From Carex sylvatica (taxonomy: Eukaryota > Streptophyta > Magnoliopsida > Poales > Cyperaceae), in the NCBI GenBank assembly GCA_964058845.1, contig CAXKVR010000237.1, positions 62,001 to 126,000 of the forward strand: DNA of 64,000 bases, written 5' to 3'. Below the pieces are notes generated by a model. The model made no database searches, was not told where the DNA came from, and was given only the letters and a program-made list of their open reading frames with translations. This document shows positions 56,561 through 64,000 of the stretch, in pieces (the stretch's first letter is position 1; each line of letters starts with the position of its first letter). The translations under genes and the position numbers were made by a program.

Positions 56561-59500
56561 TTTCATTTTAGATTAATTTATTTTTGTAGAGTACATTTAG
56601 TTTATGCTTAATTTATTGAATATTAAGTAATTAGATTTGTCATTTGTTAGGTTTGTTAAATTTATTAAGTAATTAGATTTGTTAGATTTATTGAATATGT
56701 TAGATTTATTTAGTTTATGTTAGATTTGAATATGTCAAATAATTATATTTGTTTTTAATTTCTGTTTTTGAAATTCTGTTTTTTAATTTCTGTTTTTTAA
56801 ATTCTGTTTTTTAATTTCTGTTTTTTAATTTCTGTTTTTTAATTTTCTGTTTTTTAAAATAGGTTAGTTTTATAGATTTGAATATGTGAAGTGATTATAT
56901 TTGTTTTGAATAGGTTAGATTTATTTTTCAAAATTCGGATTTAATTTTAATAGGTTTTTTAAAATAGGTTAGTTTTATAGATTTGAATATGTGGAGTGAT
57001 TATATTTGTTTTGAATAGATTAGATTTATTTTTCAAAATTCGGATTTATTTTTAATAGGTTTTTAAAAATAGGTTAGTTTAATTTCTGTTTTTTAATTTT
57101 TGTTTTTCATTTTCTGTTTTTTTATTTCTGTTTTTTAAAATAGGTTAGTTTTATAGATTTGAATATGTGAAGTGATTATATTTGTTTTGAATAGATTAGA
57201 TTTATTTTTCAAAATTCGGATTTATTTTTAATAGGTTTTTAAAAATAGGTTAGTTTAATTTCTGTTTTTCATTTTCTGTTTTTTTATTTCTGTTTTTTAA
57301 TTTTCTGTTTTTTAAAATAGGTTAGTTTTATAGATTTGAATATGTGGAGTGATTATATTTGTTTTGAATAGATTAGATTTATTTTTCAAAATTCGGATTT
57401 ATTTTTAATAGGTTTTTAAAAATAGGTTAGTTTAATTTCTGTTTTTTAATTTTCTATTTTTTAAAATAGGTTAGTTTTATAGATTTGAATATGTGAAGTG
57501 ATTATATTTGTTTTGAATAGATTAGATTTATTTTTCAAAATTCGGATTTAATTTTAATAGGTTTTTTAAAATAGGTTAGTTTTATAGATTTGAATATGTG
57601 GAGTGATTATATTTGTTTTGAATAGATTAGATTTATTTTTCAAAATTCGAATTTATTTTTAATAGGTTTTTTAAAATAGGTTAGTTTAATTTCTGTTTTT
57701 TAATTTCTGTTTTTCATTTTCTGTTTTTTTATTTCTGTTTTTTAATTTTCTGTTTTTTAAAATAGGTTAGTTTTATAGATTTGAATATGTGAAGTGATTA
57801 TATTTGTTTTGAATAGATTAGATTTATTTTTCAAAATTCGGATTTAATTTTAATAGGTTTTTTAAAATAGGTTAGTTTTATAGATTTGAATATGTGGAGT
57901 GATTATATTTGTTTTGAATAAATTAGATTTATTTTTCAAAATTCGGATTTAATTTTCATAGGTCTTTTAAAATAAGTTAGTTTAATTTCTGTTTTTTAAT
58001 TTCTGTTTTTTATTTTCTGTTTTTTAATTTCTGTTTTTTAATTTCTATTTTTTAATTTCTGTTTTTTAATTTTCTGTTTTTTAAAATAGGTTAGTTTAAT
58101 TTCTGTTTTTTAATTTCTGTTTTTTAATTTCTGTTTTTTAATTTTCTGTTTTTTAAAATAGGTTAGTTTAATTTCTGTTTTTTAAAATATGTTAGTTTTA
58201 TAGATTTGAATATGTGAAGTGATTATATTTGTTTTGAATAGGTTAGATTTATTTTTCAAAATTCGGATTTAATTTTAATAGGTTTTTTAAAATAGGTTAG
58301 TTTAATTTCTGTTTTTTATTTTCTGTTTTTTTATTTCTGTTTTTTAATTTTCTGTTTTTTAAAATAGGTTAGTTTAATTTCTGTTTTTTAATTTCTGTTT
58401 TTTAATTTTCTGTTTTTTAAAATAGGTTAGTTTAATTTCTGTTTTTTAAAATAGGTTAGTTTTATAGATTTGAATATGTGAAGTGATTATATTTGTTTTG
58501 AATAGATTAGATTTATTTTTCAAAATTCGGATTTAATTTTCATAGGTCTTTTAAAATAGGTTAGTTTAATTTCTGTTTTTTAATTTCTGTTTTTTATTTT
58601 CTGTTTTTTAATTTCTGTTTTTTAATTTCTGTTTTTTAATTTCTGTTTTTAAATTTCTGTTTTTAAATTTTCTGTTTTTTAAAATAGGTTAGTTTTATAG
58701 ATTTGAATATGTGAAGTGATTATATTTGTTTTGAATAGGTTAGATTTATTTTTCAAAATTCGGATTTAATTTTAATAGGTTTTTTAAAATAGGTTAGTTT
58801 AATTTCTGTTTTTTATTTTCTGTTTTTTTATTTCTGTTTTTTAATTTTCTGTTTTTTAAAATAGGTTAGTTTAATTTCTGTTTTTTAATTTCTGTTTTTT
58901 AAAATATGTTAGTTTTATAGATTTGAATATGTGAAGTGATTATATTTGTTTTGAATAGATTAGATTTATTTTTCAAAATTCGGATTTAATTTTAATAGGT
59001 TTTTTAAAATAGGTTAGTTTTATAGATTTGAATATGTGGAGTGATTATATTTGTTTTGAATAAATTAGATTTATTTTTCAAAATTCGGATTTAATTTTCA
59101 TAGGTCTTTTAAAATAGGTTAGTTTAATTTCTGTTTTTTAATTTCTGTTTTTTATTTTCTGTTTTTTAATTTCTGTTTTTTAATTTCTATTTTTTAATTT
59201 CTGTTTTTTAATTTTCTGTTTTTTAAAATAGGTTAGTTTAATTTCTGTTTTTTAATTTCTGTTTTTTAATTTCTGTTTTTTAATTTTCTGTTTTTTAAAA
59301 TAGGTTAGTTTAATTTCTGTTTTTTAAAATATGTTAGTTTTATAGATTTGAATATGTGAAGTGATTATATTTGTTTTGAATAGATTAGATTTATTTTTCA
59401 AAATTCGGATTTAATTTTCATAGGTCTTTTAAAATAGGTTAGTTTAATTTCTGTTTTTTAATTTCTGTTTTTTATTTTCTGTTTTTTAATTTCTGTTTTT

Positions 59501-60291
59501 TAATTTCTGTTTTTAAATTTCTGTTTTTAAATTTTCTGTTTTTTAAAATAGGTTAGTTTTATAGATTTGAATATGTGAAGTGATTATATTTGTTTTGAAT
59601 AGGTTAGATTTATTTTTCAAAATTCGGATTTAATTTTAATAGGTTTTTTAAAATAGGTTAGTTTAATTTCTGTTTTTTATTTTCTGTTTTTTTATTTCTG
59701 TTTTTTAATTTTCTGTTTTTTAAAATAGGTTAGTTTAATTTCTGTTTTTTAATTTCTGTTTTTTAATTTTCTGTTTTTTAAAATAGGTTAGTTTAATTTC
59801 TGTTTTTTAAAATATGTTAGTTTTATAGATTTGAATATGTGAAGTGATTATATTTGTTTTGAATAGATTAGATTTATTTTTCAAAATTCGGATTTAATTT
59901 TCATAGGTCTTTTAAAATAGGTTAGTTTAATTTCTGTTTTTTAATTTCTGTTTTTTATTTTCTGTTTTTTAATTTCTGTTTTTTAATTTCTGTTTTTAAA
60001 TTTCTGTTTTTAAATTTTCTGTTTTTTAAAATAGGTTAGTTTTATAGATTTGAATATGTGAAGTGATTATATTTGTTTTGAATAGGTTAGATTTATTTTT
60101 CAAAATTCGGATTTAATTTTAATAGGTTTTTTAAAATAGGTTAGTTTAATTTCTGTTTTTTATTTTCTGTTTTTTTATTTCTGTTTTTTAATTTTCTGTT
60201 TTTTAAAATAGGTTAGTTTAATTTCTGTTTTTTAATTTCTGTTTTTTAATTTTCTGTTTTTTAAAATAGGTTAGTTTAATTTCTGTTTTTT
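56561..60291. repeat. 3.7-kb minisatellite in the presumed first intron of the hAT element
   Basis: Two units alternate: a block of about 110 nt (tagatttgaatatgtgaagt, gattatatttgttttgaata, gattagatttatttttcaaa, attcggatttaattttaata, ggtttttt) seen about 17 times between 56868 and 60150, and runs of a 14-nt unit, tttctgttttttaa. They are joined by aaaataggttagttt. Larger blocks of about 490 nt recur (for example 58200/58690, 59339/59826, 59560/60047). No coding sequence. The array ends abruptly at the LTR start. Confidence 0.85.
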
Positions 60292-63008
60292 TGTGACATT
60301 ATGAATTTTATAATAAATATTTTATAGTAACTGATTGAGTTAAGGCGTCACGAATCGAATTATAAATATAGAAAAACGGTCCAGTGCGGATGGATGACCC
60401 GCACTGCGGGTGGCTTCACCCGCACTGGGACAATTTTCCTTAACGAATTCCTGTGATTTTCACTGGGTGCGGATGGTGGTGCGGATGGGCACACGCAGTG
60501 CGGGTGAGTTCTGTACTCTTCTGAAGTTGACGAATTTTCGCTAAGTACTGGATGCGGATGGGGATCATCCGCACTGAGCTCAGTGCGTCCGCACTAGGCT
60601 CGGACATTTTTTCTGCGCCGTGAGTGCGGCTGGACGGATCCGCAGTGCGGATGATCGGTCCGCACTGGGATGTGTTTGCTTATTGCGCTGTGAGTGCGGC
60701 TGGACGGATCCGCAGTGCGGATGAGTGATCCGCACTGGGGTGTGTTTGTTATTTGCGGAATGAATGCGGCTGGATGGATCCGCAGTGCGGATGGTTGGTC
60801 CGCACTGGGGTCTGTATTTCTGTTATTCTTGTTATTTTGAGGGACTTAATTGCAAAATGGATAAACTAAACATCTTCTCTCTTTCTCTTTCATCTTTTTA
60901 ATAAATAAAATATTACATAAGGGCCTATTTGTAACACACATGTTAAAGTTTGGTAATATTAATAAAATGGAGGGGTATATTTGCAAAAGTCCAATTATTA
61001 AAACAAATTCCCTTCCTTCTCATTTCATTTCACCGTAAAAATTAAGAAGAATACGTGAGTTAGGTTTAGGCCGAAGCAAAGAAAGGGAAAGAGAGAAAGA
61101 GAGAGAAATTAAGCGCGGAATCTGATCGGACTGACCGGAAAATCGAGAGTCGAGCTGAATTGACGATCCTTGATCGAATAGAAAGCTTCAATTTGGTATA
61201 TATTTCTCCTTTGGTAATCTCTTGAAAATCCTAATTTATTCGATTTATTCGATTTGTCATGATTTCGGTTGGAATTTGTAATTAGGGTTTCGTAATCGAG
61301 TTCTAGCTCGATTAGTTGTTAATTTGTGATAATTGATATGATTTATCTTCCTTTTCTCTTGGAAACCCTAATTCAATTGATTTGTTATATTTTGGTGAAA
61401 TTCGAATTCGAATTTTATTTGAAACGTTATAACTCGATAATCGAATTGATTTGCTTGTGGAATTTGGAATTGAACTAGGGTTTTGGGGTTGGATTGAAAT
61501 GGAAAGGAATTATGATAGTTTCATGTGAAACTCTGGAAATTGTTGGAATTAATCGAGTTATAACTTCGTAAAACATATCGGTTCATGTTGTTTATTCAGA
61601 ACCACCGATTGAATTGGAATTCGAATTAGGGTTTGGTAATGGTATTAATTATCGGATATTAATCGAACGCGTTAATCGCATTTAACGTATAAAATAGGTG
61701 GTAATCATACGAGGCAAAGGATTTCTGGATCGTTCGAGACGCCTGAGCCTTAGTCGAGCGTGCTATTACTCAGGTGCGGGGTTTCTGGACTTGTTTGATA
61801 TTTTCTATTCAGAAATTAAACTGTGTTTTGATTTATGTGCATTGCATTGCCCAAATAAAATGAAACTCGAATTGTTTTATCTGATTGATTTGCATGCTGG
61901 TATGGTTATTATTTGTGTTGATCTGAATGATCTGATTTTGGAATTAAAGTCACCGTGCTTTATATCACCATCGGTTGGTGGATATGGTATTATTGTCATC
62001 CACCGTGATGACGTCACCCAGGGGGTGAATCCGGATTTTGTCAAAGTCTAATGCATGGACGTTTGACGCTCAGTGTTCTAAAGCTTTAGATCGTCTGACC
62101 TTCGGCAGTTCCCAGTACCGGTTGGGACGAAGGGTAAGTGACTTTGTACTATGATTTTGGATGTGGTGACTGTGTATCGGATGGCATTACCCAGGGGGTA
62201 TTGCGTTTGGATGGTCAGTTGGATTTATATGGATTTCCGGATAGGAATTAGAACCAGACTTTTAATTAAACAGTTAAGCCTGTAATTACAGATGAGTGTC
62301 ATGAGAAAAGGTTTTACCTGGTACAGCCGTCTGTAGGTGTCTGTAACCCTACAGATGAGTGGGAACGAATTGGGGTCCAGTTTGGTGGAACATCTGTAGT
62401 TACTACCAGATATTCTGAAATCGAGTTAAACCAAATATTGTGTGCTTGAATTTCATCTTGGCAATTCCTGAATTGTGATTTCATTTGGATATATGTTGTC
62501 GGGTTTGTGTATTCATGTTTATATATGATTATAAACTGATTTGAGCTATATTTGTGTTTACTTTTTGAATATAATCTGTGATTGCAAGTCCAGGGACGAT
62601 ATGTGGTAAATTATCGCACTGAGAATTCAATTCTCATCCCCTCTTTTGGGTTACTTTTTCAGGTTCCGGTTCGGCGGATCCGAGAGAGACACGAGGTCGG
62701 TAGGCCTGGTTTTCACCGCTACTTAGCTGTCTGGTATTGTGACTAGAGACATGTATAGATTTATGTTTTGATTGTATATATATATGTGTTCTCTATGTCA
62801 TTTGGTGATACGTATCCATCGAGATACGGATTTTGTATGATATTACCTGACCAGTTGGGATTTATGAACTGTTTTTCTTAGTTATTTGTTTGTTTTGTTG
62901 GTGTGTTTTACTTTCTATTATATCGTACTTGCCTTGTAGGCATACGGGCAACCGTATGTCTACGGCAGGAGGCACCCGTCACGCCTCGTGGGGCCGCGGG
63001 GTGTGACA
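60292..63008 (+). repeat. 5' LTR of a chromovirus-like Gypsy element
   Basis: Begins TGTGACATTATGAA and ends GCGGGGTGTGACA, 12 nt before a primer binding site; 2.7 kb long. The first 540 nt hold the GC-rich dyad module. A purine-rich leader (agaaagagagagaaatt, 61088), accctaattc-like phrases and an agggtaagtgac phrase (62130) fit Gypsy R and U5 regions. It is inserted in the hAT minisatellite. The open frame at 61698-62051 is not a gene. Confidence 0.72.
60378..60830. repeat. GC-rich dyad module in the Gypsy LTR U3, with three 70-bp tandem units
   Basis: The first part (60378-60660) matches 8866-9140 and 14999-15298 in order, including linkers ctcttctgaagttg and gctaagtactg. It then continues as three 70-nt units starting tgagtgcggc/tgaatgcggc at 60621, 60691 and 60761, each carrying ggatccgcagtgcggatg and a ccgcactggg dyad. 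Confidence 0.82.
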
Positions 63009-63159
63009 GGTCTCCTTTGGTGGTATCAGAGCATGGTTTAGAACCTGAACCAGACTTGTTTGGATACGAGAGTGGTATACGTATTAATGGGGTCGTCGCG
63101 ATTATACGAATTCCGTATGATATATCGAATATTATAAACTAACTGTGTTTATTCAGAAA
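62580..63159 (+). other. U5 end and leader of the Gypsy element
   Basis: Contains the LTR end, primer site and a short leader with no other coding sequence. A GC-rich phrase (acgcctcgtggggccgcggg) precedes the LTR end. Confidence 0.5.
63021..63032 (+). other. Primer binding site, initiator tRNA-Met type
   Basis: TGGTATCAGAGC, the standard chromovirus primer site, 12 nt after the LTR end and 128 nt before the gag ATG. Confidence 0.8.
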
Positions 63160-64000
63160 ATGGAAACACCACACCGAGGTAGAGGCAGACCTCGGAGGAA
63201 TCAGGAATTGATTATCGAGCCGGCTGTGGATCAGGCTGGAGCTGGTCCAGCTGGTGCTGAGGGAGCTGGTGGCGCTGGAGGAGCGCCAGGTAGAGACCGG
63301 GACATAGATGACCGGCTGATTGCGGCCTATGAGAGAGGTCGCCAAGCGGAGATGCGGGATGCAGCACCGGTGGTTCGCGGTGGTGCACCCGAAGAGTTTA
63401 GAAGGCTATATGATTCATTTCTGCGCTTGAATCCGCCGCGCTATGATGGAACCGGCGGGTATGCGGCAGCCGAGGAATGGCTGGCGCAAATAAATGCAAA
63501 GCTGAATTTGTGCCGCGCACCTGAGGATGACAAAGTCGAGGTAACTGAGCAGCAATTGGAGGGTGACGCAAGGTTCTGGTGGGACGGGGCCCGACGCAGT
63601 TATGTCGGGGAGGAAGCAAGGATTCCGTGGGAATGGTTTGAACAGCAGTTCAACCGGAGGTTTCTGAGCAATATTCAACGTGAAGCGTTGCGGAGAAAGT
63701 TTCTGGAATTGAGGCAAAATGGGCGTCCGGTGGGGGATTACAATAGTGAGTTTCTGGCGTTATCGCGTTATGCATCAGATATTCAGAATGACGCAGTAAG
63801 GTATCACAGGCATTACTTGGATGGTTTGGATGGAAATATCTCGATGATTGTTGATACTCCGACTGCTACGGAGTTGCAATCTATGATGGATCATGCAGAA
63901 CAGATAGAGATGCATGGTAAGCGGAGGAAAGAGCAACTAACTGAGAGAAATGTAAAACAGAAGGATGCTCAGAGTGGGCAGATGTCGAGGTCGAGGGGAG
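63160..64000 (+). CDS. Gypsy gag polyprotein, open to the window edge
   Basis: The ATG at 63160 opens METPHRGRGRPRRNQELI and reads 280 codons without a stop to the end of the window. After an Ala/Gly-rich stretch (AGAGPAGAEGAGGAGGAPG) comes a retrotransposon gag domain (residues about 85-235): FLRLNPPRYDGTGGYAAAEE, FWWDGARRSYVGEEA, FEQQFNRRFLSNIQREALRR and FLELRQNGRPVGDYNSEFL. This domain forms the capsid. A Lys/Arg-rich part starts at the window edge, where zinc knuckle, protease and RT would follow. No lesion is seen, GC content and codon use differ from the dead elements around it, and LTR plus primer site are in place: this may be a young, possibly complete element. Confidence 0.88.
   Translation, partial: METPHRGRGRPRRNQELIIEPAVDQAGAGPAGAEGAGGAGGAPGRDRDIDDRLIAAYERGRQAEMRDAAPVVRGGAPEEFRRLYDSFLRLNPPRYDGTGGYAAAEEWLAQINAKLNLCRAPEDDKVEVTEQQLEGDARFWWDGARRSYVGEEARIPWEWFEQQFNRRFLSNIQREALRRKFLELRQNGRPVGDYNSEFLALSRYASDIQNDAVRYHRHYLDGLDGNISMIVDTPTATELQSMMDHAEQIEMHGKRRKEQLTERNVKQKDAQSGQMSRSRG

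Noticed and set aside
61698..62051. 117-codon open frame in the Gypsy LTR
   Set aside because: Lies wholly within the LTR U5/R part, has no family features and an unconvincing start; taken as chance.

Overview
The window looks like repeat-dense nuclear DNA of a flowering plant, probably a eudicot. It is AT-rich and holds plant-type Ty1/Copia and Ty3/Gypsy LTR retrotransposons, LINE fragments, a hAT-like transposon end, a foldback MITE and a large satellite array. I see no intact host gene. The only host-like coding sequence is a 3' remnant of a WRN-type 3'-5' exonuclease gene near 0.7-0.94 kb, plus a possible decayed gene end on the minus strand at 2.0-2.5 kb.

From 2.9 to 41.8 kb the window is a set of nested insertions. 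A minus-strand LINE (ORF1 39.49-41.82 kb, start of ORF2 39.23-39.41 kb) is interrupted by a 5'-truncated SIRE/Maximus-like Copia element that runs from about 2.95 kb to its 3' LTR (38151-39230). The integrase of that Copia is split by an Athila-like solo LTR (6146-15533, target duplication CCATT/CCGTT). That LTR is itself split by a complete Athila-like element with two LTRs (7505-15455, target duplication ATACG) that carries gag and protease but no RT, RNase H or integrase.

Between the Copia pol and an accessory ORF (36.1-37.5 kb) lies a 17.5-kb tandem array of a 92-bp satellite (17.89-35.42 kb). It shows several levels of higher-order repetition. Degenerate copies of its core motif occur in the Copia noncoding DNA on both sides and in the U3 of the 3' LTR, so the satellite was probably seeded inside the retrotransposon.

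From 42 to 55 kb there are LTR pieces. A minus-strand Copia LTR with the end of pol lies at 44.68-46.8 kb. An LTR end with a tRNA-Met-type primer site is at 51.1 kb, followed by a 413-bp perfectly symmetrical foldback element, a gag-only chromovirus-like element (52.4-53.4 kb) and its 3' LTR. From 55.2 to 60.3 kb there is hAT-like DNA (TACCCG/CCCGA clusters, a promoter-like leader) whose presumed first intron has become a 3.7-kb minisatellite. A Gypsy LTR (60292-63008) is inserted there, followed by a primer site and an intact gag ORF that runs off the window end.

The least expected signal is a GC-rich dyad-symmetric module (TGCGGATG / CCGCACTG units with conserved linkers). It lies in the U3 of two unrelated LTR families, in opposite orientations relative to transcription, and related units are read in frame inside the Athila-like protease-RT linker.
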